In this document: in pieces, positions 51,141 through 61,789 of the stretch
Numbering within the stretch: position 1 is the stretch's first letter
Layout: each line of letters starts with the position of its first letter
Made by a program: the position numbers and the translations under genes
From: Vicia villosa
Lineage: Eukaryota; Streptophyta; Magnoliopsida; Fabales; Fabaceae
Assembly (NCBI RefSeq): GCF_029867415.1
Contig: NW_026706240.1
Span: forward strand, 124,001-188,000
Length of the DNA stretch: 64,000 nt
Direction of reading: 5' to 3'
The notes under the pieces: generated by a model
The model's database searches: none
The model's input: only the letters and a program-made list of their open reading frames with translations
What the model was told of the DNA's origin: nothing

Positions 51141-51975
51141 AACTTAATCCTATAATGTTTCAAAGAAAACTCTCTAAATTTTTTTTTGGAAAAATCATGT
51201 TTTTATGGAAAAAGATGGATTTTTTTTTATGAATGCATGGATGCATGAATGCCACATATACAAACATGGTAAGGCAAACATGATAATGCAAACATGGTAA
51301 CGCAAACATGGTACTACAAACATGGTAATTCAAACATGGTACACATAGGTTCAAAGGTCCAGCGTCACGAGCATGAGGTCAGAGAACCAAACATGGGATA
51401 GTACTAGGGGTTAATCACCTGCACAACATGTTCTACTGATACGTCAGAGTCTACATTTTTCTTTCGGATATTACCGACTTGCACAACTGAACTTGTGAGC
51501 TAGCAATATTCTCAAGAAAAACTCGTCTGAGTGTGGCTCTCCGCATGACAACTAATCCAAGTCTTCACCTGAATAGTTTATGCGCCACAACCTAATAAGG
51601 CCAGGATGGGTTATGGGTTCTACAGCCAACTCAGCTTCTACAGTTCAATGAAAGCAATAATGTCTTCGCAAATGAACTTGCTAAACATATACTACCAACA
51701 AGGAACCTCCACTGAGCGGAAGGATTCTCATGCCAGCTTTTTAAGGACTGACTCCTTGTATGCCATACATAACTATACCCTCCACCTAATTCTTATGTGT
51801 ACTTAATCCGGGTTAGGATTTGTCCATAATGTATCACTTGTAACAGAACCACAGATGTAACAGAACCACAGAACCAAACATGTAACAAGAATGAAATGAA
51901 AACATAACAATTAGAATTAACCCTTTCTTTGGAAACAATAAAAAGATGGTCCCCAATGAAGTCGCCAAAAGCAGC
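51141..51975 (-). other. Ogre 5' leader with primer-binding site and short repeats
   Basis: Directly after the 5' LTR the minus strand reads GCTGCTT, then TGGCGACTTCATTGGGGACC (51967-51948). This is the primer-binding site in the usual place; Ogre is reported to use tRNA-Arg, which I could not check by alignment. Further on, six CAAACATGGTA-type units of 14-16 bp occur at 51262-51345 (plus strand). No convincing upstream ORF: the short frames here follow the repeats. Confidence 0.75.
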
Positions 51976-52548
51976 TGTCGCGGGGAAAAAATCGTTTGTG
52001 GGATGAGACACCTGATGTCTTCTTTGGGCTCGAGTGCTCAAGAAAAAGATTTTTCTTTTGTTTTTGTCACGACCAAACTTTTTATTATTTCCAAAGTAGG
52101 AAAAGGAAAAAAGCTGCAATAACCTTAAAAGTGGGGGAGAGATCTTGGGTAAGAGGGTTGGTTATACGAAGGGAAGGTATTAGCACCCAACGTATCTATA
52201 GTACTCTATAGGCTTCTTTGTTATGTTTGTTTTATTCTATGTTATGGTGGAGGTTCTGTTGTGAAATAGGTGGGACCTAAGGTGTTTGTTTGATTATGCT
52301 CGCAAAGATCATCGCGATCCTCTGCATACATATCCCTTAGAGGGAATCAGAGCATCTGTAGCTCGGGGTCTACGGGTGCTAAGGTTTTAGTAGTTTGAGG
52401 GAGAAGTTTTGCTCGCCAAGGATACGACCTGGTGCCTACGTATTCTCAAAGGGATGTTGAGAAAGTCAGAGCAATCTTAGTTCCCACTTATGCTAGTGGA
52501 AGCAAAGGATAAGAGACAAATGTCATCTAAATGTTCGATGTATCTAAT
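51976..52548 (-). repeat. Ogre 5' LTR, truncated to its last 573 bp
   Basis: Matches 7027-7599 with about seven substitutions and one indel. It stops after GATGTATCTAAT, exactly where the next LTR (TGTCATACCCTA) begins, so the missing 4.5 kb was separated by that insertion or lost later. Confidence 0.92.
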
Positions 52549-54079
52549 TGTCATACCCTAATTTTTGACCCCCCTGAGATGACATATCTTCAGGATTTTT
52601 CATCAAGTCAAAGCAAGTACCCAGAGCAGCCTGACATTCAATCGAGGGTGTTCAAAGACAAGAAAACTCAGGCAAAGGATCAATCAATAGAGGGATTAGT
52701 CTCTAATACAATCATAAGACTCAAAAGCCTCATTATTACACCTATGATTGATTAAGACACCCAGTCATCTAAGTACAGGATTACTCAGATCAACAGACTA
52801 GGGTTTGGAGCCTATCAAGGACTAAAATCAGGGATCACATTTGGGAAGCCCTAAAAAACCTCAGGGGATCATTCAAAGACATCAATCATCTTCAAATATC
52901 TCATATTACAAGATCCACTGGACATCACACTTCAATTCAAAGTCTACAGTCATTATTTTCACATGGTCGACAAATTAGGGTTTTGTCCTAATTCACCAAG
53001 ATAGTTGACTTTTTAATCAGGGCATGAATCCAAAACTCAAGACATGATTCAAGAGTCTTTACTACCTCAATATAATCCACTTACATCATTCATTTGAGGA
53101 GAAGATCTTGTTTCTACACAAAAAGCCCAAAAATTCACTTTGTCAGGAAAAGTCAACTGTACAGATTCATCATTGACTTTTAAGGTTTTTGGTCAAAAAA
53201 TGACTTTCAAAGATCAATATCATCAATATATGGATGTCAAAGTCATTTGACCAAAGAAATTCAAAGAAATTCATCAAGGAACAAAAAGTCGGGAATTAGG
53301 GTTTTTGAAGGCATGGTGAGAACTCAAAATTTCACCTACACAACTCAAAAAACTTCCAACATGAAAGTTGTAGATCTTGCAAAATAAAACAACATCTTAC
53401 AAGGGAACTTTTTTCAAAAGATCAACCATTTATGAAGTTTTGGAAATTTTGAAGTTTAGGTCATAAACACTTAGAAATTTTTCTAAGTGTTTTAACTTAG
53501 TTTTCATCCAACTTTGGGCTCATTTTTCACAAATTTCCCAAATGATTCTGAAGAAGACCTAAACTAATGATTTGAAGTAGATGTTTAGGGCTTTCCAAAT
53601 TGTGTTCAACCTTCTCCAAATTCAATTTGAGCTAGGAGTTATGCTTGTTCAAAGTTGGCCTCATGAAGTAAAATTATAGGTCATGTACAATTTGAAACTT
53701 TGCAATTTTGTGCATTTTGCTTCACTAAGTGATGCTACACGACCTCTAATGCATCTGAAACCATACCATACATCAATTTCCATCATTGCATAAGGATTAG
53801 AGAAGATTCCCCAAAAACAAAGGCATGTGATTATGTAATGATTGCATTTTTGAATTTATGACAAATTGGTGATTCATCAAAGGAATCTTCTCCCAACCAA
53901 TTGGAGCTCATTTCTGCAGCCATTTGGTCCCCTAAGATCAAGCAAAACCGAGGGCTAGGGAGTGGTATCAAAGAGCTCATCATTGCACTTGGAATATTCT
54001 TTGAATTCCTTCATGGCTAAGAAACCAAACTCACTACACTAAGCAAGCTTACTATGATCAATTGCTCTGAACCAATTGC

Positions 54080-54089
54080 CTATAAATAG
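54080..54089 (+). promoter_or_regulatory. TATA box of Ogre-like LTR
   Basis: CTATAAATAG within GCCTATAAATAGAGGCCTC, 1.53 kb from the LTR start. Its position corresponds to 10567-10576 of the other Ogre LTR. Confidence 0.75.
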
Positions 54090-55038
54090 AGGCCTCATTC
54101 TCATTCAAAAAATACACCAAAGCAACAGAATTCTTGCTTTCTCTTTTCTTTCTTCATACTTAGTTTTTTCAAAGGTCCTTTGGCAAGAAGACTCTGATTC
54201 TTCAAACCAAAGCTCTCTCTTTGAAAATAAGTATTCAAACACATTGAGGGAGGCATTTGGAGGTGATCCAAACCTCTGGAACACTGCTGGGCGTGGAGAA
54301 TCATCATCTCCACCTCTCATTTGAAGCACTTGCAGTTGGAGGACCACAGAACAATTCAGGAGGTTTCAAGCCAAGCCAATCATCCAGGCACACTCCTCAG
54401 GTCATAGTGAAGCTAACCAGATGGCTGCAGCTCATCTGTAACTCCAAATTCAACAACCTCCATGTTCACTTGAAGCTGAAATCGAGGGAGGTCCATAGAA
54501 CAATTCAGAAGGATTCAGGCTACAATAAGCATCCAGTTAGCATCATTGAGTCTCAGGGAAGCTATTGAGATCATTCATTCAAGCCCAGGTGGTCTCTATC
54601 ATCCTCACGACCTCCATTTTCAGAGGTAAGTTTCTGAACCTCACTTCTCTAATTTAAGTACTCTTTGTGAAATAGCTCGATTCTATCTTGTTCAGCATCA
54701 TCAGAGGATTGAAAACCCTCTATCATCATCCATTTATCTTTCAGTATAGTCATTTAATTTGATTTTGAAATTTTAGGGTTCTTCACGATTTCTGGTAAAT
54801 TAGTTAGATGTAGTTAATATTAATTCATGTTAGTTACATATTTAGAATCGTGAGTGAATTTAGAGCAAGTTTCATGTTTACATCATTGCAAATGGTTGAG
54901 AGTTGAGAGAGTTCAGAAATTTGAATTGATGGAGCTTGAGGTTGAAGACGAAGATGGAGGGTGGCGCCATTTTTCAAATCTCTGAGCAAAGTTTGTTTTA
55001 TTTTTAATGATAGGCGTTTCCTTAACGAATGAATAACT

Positions 55039-55110
55039 TGCCCTAGTGGCCACACATGCGCTCTTAGTCTCCTCATGCCCAAGGTCTGGGGTTCGATCCC
55101 CCCTCAGACC
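55039..55110 (+). other. tRNA-like segment A in Ogre-like LTR
   Basis: TTGCCCTAGTGGCCACACAT is followed about 30 bases later by AAGGTCTGGGGTTCGATCCC. GGTTCGATCCC is a near-perfect B-box/T-arm, and CCTAGTGGCC resembles a D-arm. The 3' part also folds as a simple hairpin (AAGGTCTG…CAGACCTT). A TTTTG run follows, as at pol III terminators. It is not an intact tRNA. Confidence 0.45.
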
Positions 55111-55183
55111 TTTTGTTTTTATTTTCCATTTTAACGCGCGTGTTTCACATATAAACAACTGGGATCCCTCTTTAGTCACACTG

Positions 55184-55251
55184 AGCGTGTAGCTCAGTTG
55201 GCTTTGTTTTGGTGTGGTGACTATAAAGGCGTGAGTTCAAGCCTTGGTGGA
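55184..55251 (+). other. tRNA-like segment B in Ogre-like LTR
   Basis: GCGTGTAGCTCAGTTGGC matches the tRNA D-arm/A-box consensus (TAGCTCAGTTGG) well. GGCGTGAGTTCAAGCC, about 30 bases later, has the form of a T-arm/B-box. It is homologous to the minus-strand segment at 9550-9621. It has no full acceptor stem and is probably tRNA-derived rather than a working tRNA gene. Confidence 0.5.
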
Positions 55252-55829
55252 GACATTCCTATTTTTTTACCACTTTTCACACTTATTTTCTTCACAACTT
55301 CACACAATTAATTAACCTATCAAACTAATTTATTTTCACTTCATTTTTCACACACTTGTCATTTAATACATCTATTTTGTGAATAATCAAAAAAATCATA
55401 AAAATATTATTTATTTCATGTATTTTTATTAGGTTTAAAATAGTATGTTTTAGGCGTTTTCTTAAATACTTTAATACATATTTTCACTTTGTTTTAACCT
55501 AAATCATTTTGTAAATAAAGTTTATGATAAAACCCTAATTGTTTAGGTCTTAATTAGGCATAGATCTTCATCTTTACCTTGATTAAGTTGACTTTTTTTG
55601 TCAAATTTCAAAACTATTTTCAATCTCCGAATAAATCAAATGATTAAGGTTTTCAAACAACAAAACCTTGTATCATTCAAAATCATTTTCAAATTGCTTT
55701 TACACCAGTACTGTAAAGTACTGGGCCTCTAATAGAGTGTAAGTCCCAAAAACCTTCTCTTCTTAGCTTGTTTTCAAAACTGTATTTTCAAAATCTTCTT
55801 TCTGTTTTCAAAACATTCTTCTGGTATTT

Positions 55830-56325
55830 GAAGGGCATTATTCCCGGTGAAACTCTTCAGATACCTATGTGACCTTTGTCCATCTTCACTTCTTCTGTTT
55901 TCAAAAACCATTAAATGTTTATCATATATATATTCAACTGTTATCAACAAAACAACAAAAATTACTGTTGAGGCTCTGTACATACTTCTTCAATGGCCTC
56001 CACTCCATCCAGGTTAGGCTTTACAAGCTTTCAATTTACAGTCTTTATTTAAATTACTGTCAAATATAAACTGTGCATATATATATTAGTTTAGAACTAC
56101 GTTTAAGTATAAACCTTAAGACAGTTAAACTATATATATATATATTATAGGAATATGACCTAGGATTGAGAATGTCTTCCCGGTGAAGGCTCTTTCCTAA
56201 TTAGAGATCTGTAGTTCAAACCCCCAAGATGAATTATTCCCGGTGAAACATCTTGGTAAAAACCTTAGAATCCAAATAAATAGGACACATCCACCCAAAG
56301 AGGAATTATTCCCGGTGAAACCTCT
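55830..56325 (+). repeat. TTCCCGGTGAA repeats in Ogre-like LTR
   Basis: The motif ATTCCCGGTGAAAC with CTCTT or TCTT following occurs near 55840, 56178, 56236 and 56309; each can pair TTC/GAA around CCGGT. A short TA run lies at 56133-56148. No coding frame is supported in this part. Confidence 0.65.
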
Positions 56326-56781
56326 TACCCATTTGCTTAGAGCCAAAATAAGTTCAAAACTACATAGCTTTCTCTTGTGCTATAACAAGGACCCTCGATT
56401 AGCCTCCTCTTGGGCTTTGTACAAGGACCCACAGGCTTCTTAAAAGCATTTCCAGCTTCCTCTTGAGCTTGTATACAAGGACCCATCAGGTTTCTTATAA
56501 ACATAGGAACAGGTCTTTAGTCACCTTTTAGCCTACCCTGGTGAGTTTCTTCCAATTTAAACCAGACTTTAAACAAGCTAAGTTTGTCTCAATTTTGCAT
56601 TGAGTACACCTTTTGGAATGAGAGACATGGACAGTCTCTGTCACCCTTATCTCCATCAATCTTCCTTAGCAGAGTCTAGGATCCATGTTTGATCATCCTC
56701 AGCATTGAGTCAGCCTTCATCTTGGGCTTTAAACAAGAAGTCTCCATTAGATAATCTTTCTGCCATTTCATTTCAATAAAC

Positions 56782-57262
56782 CCCTGGAAAGGGTTAGCCT
56801 CCAAAGTCAATTAAAATCAATCCATCATTTCAATAAAATCCCTGGAAAGGGTTAGCCTCCACACATTCCATCCATTTCAATCATAAAAATCCCTGGAAAG
56901 GGTTAGCCTCCACACATTCCATCCATTTCAATCATAAAAATCCCTGGAAAGGGTTAGCCTCCACACATTCTTTCATTTCAATAAAATCCCTGGAAAGGGT
57001 TAGCCTCCACACATTCTTTCATTTCAATAAAATCCCTGGAAAGGGTTAGCTTCCACACATTCTTTCATTTTTAATATAAACCCCTGGAAAGGGTTAGCCT
57101 CCAAAGTCAATTATTAAATGTCAATAAATAAAGATTCATTTCTCTTAGGAGATAATTTCCCCAAAAAGAGTCAAAACCCCTGGAAAGGGTCAGCCTCCAA
57201 AAAAAAAACATGATAAAGTCAGTCTTTTAACAGACAAATTCTCCAGCTGAGTCAAAATCCCT
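56782..57262 (+). repeat. Nine-copy CCCTGGAAAGGGTTAGCC array in Ogre-like LTR
   Basis: Copies near 56782, 56840, 56891, 56942, 56988, 57034, 57082, 57176 and 57248, most 46-58 bp apart with CACACATTC and CATTTCAAT between. Each core can form CCCT-GGAA-AGGG, a 4-bp stem closed by a GNRA tetraloop. The cores hardly vary, so no covariation supports the fold here. Confidence 0.8.
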
Positions 57263-57339
57263 GGAAAGGGTTAGCTTCCAAAGAAAAACAGTCTTTTAAT
57301 AAATAAAATCTCCTCAGTAGAGTCAAAACCAATAAAAAC

Positions 57340-57910
57340 AGTTAGCCTCAACCTTGGGCTTCATACAAGGCACCCAAACAATAAAACTCCCCTGTTAAGA
57401 GTCAGCCTCAACCTTGGGCATTGTACAAGGCAGATAATAGAGTCTCCCCAGTGAGTCCTTCATCATTCAGTAGCCACAACCTTGGGCTTTGTACAAGGCA
57501 GATAAACCATACTTTCATGTGTCAAAGATTCCTAACACCTAGGATCTTTTCCCCTTAGAGTCATTCATACTCAATTCATTTATTTAAGAGTCAGCCACAA
57601 CCTTGGGCTTTGTACAAGGCAGAAAATAATGTTTTTTTTCCTAGCTAGAGTTAGCCACAACCTTGGGCTTTGTACAAGGCACATAAAATAGAGTCATTCA
57701 TTTAATTATCCTCAACAGTTAGCCACAACCTTGGGCTTTGTACAAGGCACATAAATAGAGTCTCCCTAAGTAGAGTCAGTCTCAATTCTGGGCTTTGTAC
57801 AGAACACAAAAATACCCTGTAATTAATCCCCAGTGGAGTCATCTCCCAGAGTCAATAATATTAATTAATCAATCAAAAAGCCTCAAGCTTGGGCCTCATA
57901 CAAGCCAGCT
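57340..57910 (+). repeat. Eight-copy CAACCTTGGGCTTTGTACAAGGCA array in Ogre-like LTR
   Basis: Copies near 57345, 57404, 57473, 57596, 57656, 57723, 57779 and 57884, with a diverged one near 58283. Each has CCTTG…CAAGG and, overlapping, AGCC…GGCT complementary pairs. The spacers contain GAGTC repeats. The motif corresponds to the AGCCTCCTCTTGGGCTT repeats near 56398-56440 and in the other Ogre LTR. Confidence 0.75.
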
Positions 57911-58954
57911 AAAGTCAAATCTTTTATACAGTAGATAGACATAGCTTATCTCTATAGAGAGATATTTTTACTACTCTACCACATTCAAACAAACAAACAT
58001 TTCAATTTCAATTTCAATCAAAGTCTCCCATTTAGGACTCTGAAAGACATGCTCTGGCACATCCCCAGACTTGTACACTTTCCCTAATTTGGATGAGCAT
58101 TTTTCTTTCATTTTAGAGGCACGATGGCTGTCATACTTGATCAACCAAGTAGACTCCCCTCTTGAATGAAATGAATCCAGTTATTCTGTCACTCCTTTAA
58201 ATGTTTGTGGTAGAATAGTACAAATACCTCTCTGTAAAGATGATTTCATGTCTCTTTACTGTAAACAGAGATTTAATTCCAAGCTTCAACCTTGAGCTTC
58301 AAGCAAGGCACCAAAAACAAGTAATTTCCCTAGTTAGTTCCCCGAACTACATTAAGCTCTGACTTCCACTAGGGATATGTAGGCATGAGGTTCACAAGGA
58401 ATCTCAGCGAGCTAATAAAATACCAAAAATAGTCAGTCTGTCTGTCTGTCTGTCTTTTCAAATCAAATCAATTCCTTCTCCTAACACAAAGGAGAAACTT
58501 TCCCAATCATTAGCAGCAAACACAATCACAATGACACAGAGAAGGTTCCTGTAGAGTACTACAGATATGTAGGGTGTTTAAACACTTCCCTATGTATAAC
58601 CGACCCCCCGGACTCCAGAATTTCTAGTCTAGGTGAAATCCCCACACTTAGCAAACTCCTAGGGTTTAGTTGAGATCTTTTTTCCCCTTTCCTACTCGTA
58701 GGACAAATAATAAAGTTCGTGTGATATCGTAGGAAGAACTGAAATAAAATTCATCCCACCACGGGCGCATTCTCCTTCCAAATTTCGCGTGAAGGGTTTA
58801 GCGTGCCGTCCTCCCAAGTGAAACGGGGAGGTAAAAAAAACGACACCACAGATAGTAGCATTATTATCACAGAAAATAAGAAAATTGCTTTCACATATTT
58901 ACTAGTCTTCTAACTGATATTTGATCCAGAGTAGTTGTGTTAAACAACTAGTAG

Positions 58955-60106
58955 CTAAGATGTATTATGCTTCTATCGTAGACAAGGAAATAGTTGCTAG
59001 TCTATTATTATCCCAAAAGTCAAAGGCCAAACACTAGAAGCTTGCAGGATTGATACAACCGTTGGATATTCCAGAGTGGAAATGGGATAGCATTTCTAAG
59101 GATTTTGTAACTGGGTTGCCGAATACTCCGAAAAGGGCATGTTCTCATTTGGGTGATTTTTGATAGACTAACAAAGTCACCACATTTTATTATGATTAAC
59201 ATCGGTTCTCCTTTGCAGAAGTTGGTAGAGATTTACCTCCATATGATTGTGAAGTTGCATGGAGTTCTGTTGTGTATTATGCCTGATAGAGATACGAGGT
59301 TTACATCCGGATTTTGGGAGAGTCTACAAAAGGATTTGGGTTGCAAGCTAAGGTTAAGTTCCTCTTATCACCTACAGACAAATGGTCAGACAGAGAGGAC
59401 CATTCAGTCATTAAAGAATTTATTGAGAGCTTGTGTTCTCGAGCAAGGAGGTGCTTGGGATAGTTATTTGCCACTGATAGAATTTACTTATAATAACAGT
59501 TTTCATTCTAGCATCGGAATGACATCTTTTGAGGCGTTGTATGGTAGGAGGTGTAGGACACCTTTGTGTTGGCATGAATGCGATGAAAGCATAGTGCTTG
59601 GACCTAAACTTGTCCAACAGACTACATAAAAGGTGAAGTTAATTCGAGAAAAGATGAAAGCTTCACAGAGTAGGCAAAAGAGTTAACATGATAAGAGAAT
59701 GAAGGATCTTGAGTTTCAAGAAGGAGACCATGTATTCTTGAGACTCACTCTTGTGACCGGTGTGGGATGTGGTTTGAAGTCAAGAAATCTTACTCCTCAA
59801 TTTATCGGTTTGTATCAGATTTCTAATAGGGTTAGGACTGTTGATTATAGGGTGGTGTTTCCACCGAATTTGTCGAACTTGCATGATGTATTCCAAGTGA
59901 AAGGTGATATTACAATTGAGACCTTATCGGTAATAATTGAAGACTGGGAATAGAAACAGTTGAGGGGGTAAAGGGATTGTGCTTGTGAAAGTAGTGTGGG
60001 GAGGCGCTATCGAAGAGCATGTGACATGGGAGTTGGAGAGAATGATGCGAGATTCATATCCAGAGTTGTTTGCATCAAATAAATTTTTGAGGAAGAAAAT
60101 ATTCTA
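58955..60106 (+). pseudogene. Tekay-type integrase and chromodomain fragment
   Basis: From about 58955 the plus strand encodes, with several frame breaks and stops, the end of the integrase zinc finger (QKSKAKH), [13 protein letters not shown], then DRLTKSPHFI, MPDRDTRFTSGFWESL, TNGQTERTIQSLKNLL and GMTSFEALYGRRCRTPLCW (open 59153-59629). The C-terminal part is open at 59699-59953 (FQEGDHVFLR, FIGLYQISNRV). A chromodomain follows in another frame at about 59976-60090 (VVWGGAIEEHVTWELERMM), which assigns it to the chromoviruses. RT and upstream parts are absent: the fragment abuts the Ogre-like LTR. Confidence 0.88.
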
Positions 60107-60119
60107 AGTGGGAGAGAGT
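60107..60119 (+). other. Polypurine tract of third Tekay element
   Basis: AAGTGGGAGAGAGT lies directly before TGTAACATCCCG. It follows the chromodomain stop codon closely, as in intact Tekay elements. Confidence 0.8.
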
Positions 60120-61740
60120 TGTAACATCCCGATTTATTTTTATTAATTATTTGTAATTGATTTGTGTGATTTTGTGTGATATTCAGTGTTTTGGTGTAAT
60201 TGAGGACCCTTCGGTGTAGGGTGATAACCTTTAAAATTTAAAATAGAGGTGTTGGGGTGTATGAGTAAAAAAGTCGAAACATAAGAGTGGTGAGAGAATG
60301 TTGTTACTAGAATTATTTAATTAGATTGCAATAGATTAAATAATAATATTAATGATAGGATTAAATAAATAATTAGTTTATGTGGTTTATTAATAAAGTA
60401 ATGAGAGAAATAAAATAAATAGAAGGTGTAGAGATTTTAGGGGTAGGATGGTAATTAGATGAGGTTAAGTTGAGGATAAAATTGGCAAACTATAGTTGAG
60501 GGATAATTATAAGGAGAAAATAGAGAGAAGTGAGGTCATTCTGCATTATACGTGAAATCAAGTTGGGAGAGAAGGGGCAAATAGAAGAGGAAGAGCTAGG
60601 GCATAGGAGGAACCCCATTGAAATCTTGAAAAATTGTTGGAAAAACCTAAGATAATGGGGGATTCCAATCTTCTAAGGGTTTACATATTGAGATGTAGGT
60701 TTGGGGATTATGAATTGCTATAGTTTTCTGTTGTTCATGTTAATGATCTGCCCCTTTTGTATCTTTGAATTGATTACATGAATGTTTGTATGTTGTTGTG
60801 TATCGAATGAATCAATTGATGAATTAAATTATGAGTGACCATATGTCGTTGTTGTGTTCTTGAGATGGAGAGAATCCATGAACATAGATAGAATGTTGGA
60901 TGAATTAGGGTATGAATCTAAGTAGTTGAATCATGGTAAAATTGATAGATTGATGTTAATTCTCATGAAAGATGTGTTGTCATTGTTAGACCAAGTGTAG
61001 AGATAAATTCTAATCAAATTGGTACTAGTTTGGGGGGTTAAAGAAGAGATTTGAGTGAAAATCCTGTAACAGTGGAAAAACTTGAATTTTTTAGAAAACA
61101 CATTGTATAAATCGATTGTTGTTACACGCAAATCGATTGCACACTATTATTCTCAGAAAAACACACACTGTGCAAATTGATTGTTGTTGGATGCAAGTTG
61201 ATTGCACATTGTTAATTTTAAAATAAAATAATTTAAAATAGCATTAAGCAATCGATTGCTGCAGGATGCAAATCGATTGCTGCAATGTGTTTTGATTGTT
61301 GCAGTGTTTTTTAACCATCATATATTTTGGCCATAACTTTTGATCCGTGTGTCCGTTTGACGAGCCGTTTGAACCTGTGGAAAGCTAATATAGTATAATT
61401 TCTTGAAAAAAATGGTTTCAAGTTTTTGAAACTAAATTTAATAGGTGTATAATGAGGCATTTTCTTAAAACTTTAAAAATTCATATCTTGAGTTTCAGGT
61501 GTTTGTTTGATGCGCCGTTTGAACCTATGGAAAGCTGAAACAATGTACTTTCTTCTAAAATTAATTTTTGGTTTTTGGAACTTCATTTTTTGGTCTGTAA
61601 TTACTTTACATTGGGATAACTATATGTTGTGGTATGAAACGAATGCTTGAATCGTTTACACACAGATTTTTAAAACATTGGTTTGTTACACACAGATTTT
61701 TTTTTAGATCTAGATAGATTTAATTTAGATTTAAAATAGA
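60120..61740 (+). repeat. 3' LTR of third Tekay element (right end uncertain)
   Basis: Starts TGTAACATCCCGATTT. It holds a set of AATCGATTG motifs at 61105-61300 and two copies of the conserved Tekay LTR block at 61325-61415 and 61480-61560. No terminal ..TTACA is seen before the copia coding sequence starts, so the LTR is probably truncated; I place the break between about 61690 and 61830. Confidence 0.7.
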
Positions 61741-61789
61741 TTAGATTTAGTTCCAAAATAGTTATTTTGGGCTTTTATAGTTTTCGGCT

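Larger units (their letters stand above)
7027..52548 (-). mobile_element. Ogre-type Ty3/gypsy (Tat lineage) retrotransposon, nested and right-truncated
   Basis: On the minus strand the order is: truncated 5' LTR (52548-51976), primer-binding site, ORF1 (51140-49605), gag-protease, intron, RT-RNase H, second RNase H-integrase (ending 23777), 3' noncoding region, polypurine tract and 3' LTR (12161-7027). Removing the SIRE element with its duplication (9,546 bp) and the Tekay insertion with its duplication (17,734 bp) leaves about 12.5 kb internal. With two 5.1-kb LTRs an intact copy would be about 22.8 kb, as expected for Ogre. The 573 bp of LTR present at both ends differ at about seven bases plus one indel. 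The left flank is LINE sequence; the original right terminus is lost, so the target duplication (GCAGC expected) cannot be checked. Coding damage is listed under each part. Confidence 0.92.
52549..58845 (+). repeat. Ogre-like solo LTR, plus strand, second family
   Basis: Starts TGTCATACCCTAATTTTTGA, as the LTR at 12161 does on the minus strand, and ends near GGAGGTAAAAAAAACGACA. Length is about 6.3 kb. The TATA box at 54080, tRNA-like segments, AGCC..GGCT repeats and GGGCCTCTAATAGAG block occur in the same order as in the other Ogre LTR, but overall similarity is low, so it is a related family. No primer-binding site follows it, and no internal region lies on either side. Flanks CTAAT (left) and CCACA (right) do not match, so this is not a simple solo LTR. 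The right boundary could lie a few bases further. Confidence 0.82.

Noticed and set aside
51160..51354. 64-codon frame with YHVC/TMF repeats near ORF1
   Set aside because: Translation of the CAAACATGGTA-type short repeats in the Ogre leader.
7027..52548. Two separate gypsy elements on the minus strand (one at 23-25 kb, one at 43-52 kb)
   Set aside because: The ATGAT duplication and the preserved frame show that both halves are a single Ogre pol split by the Tekay insertion.
55039..55251. True tRNA genes
   Set aside because: A-box and B-box resemblance is good, but I cannot draw a complete cloverleaf with a 7-bp acceptor stem; kept as tRNA-like only.
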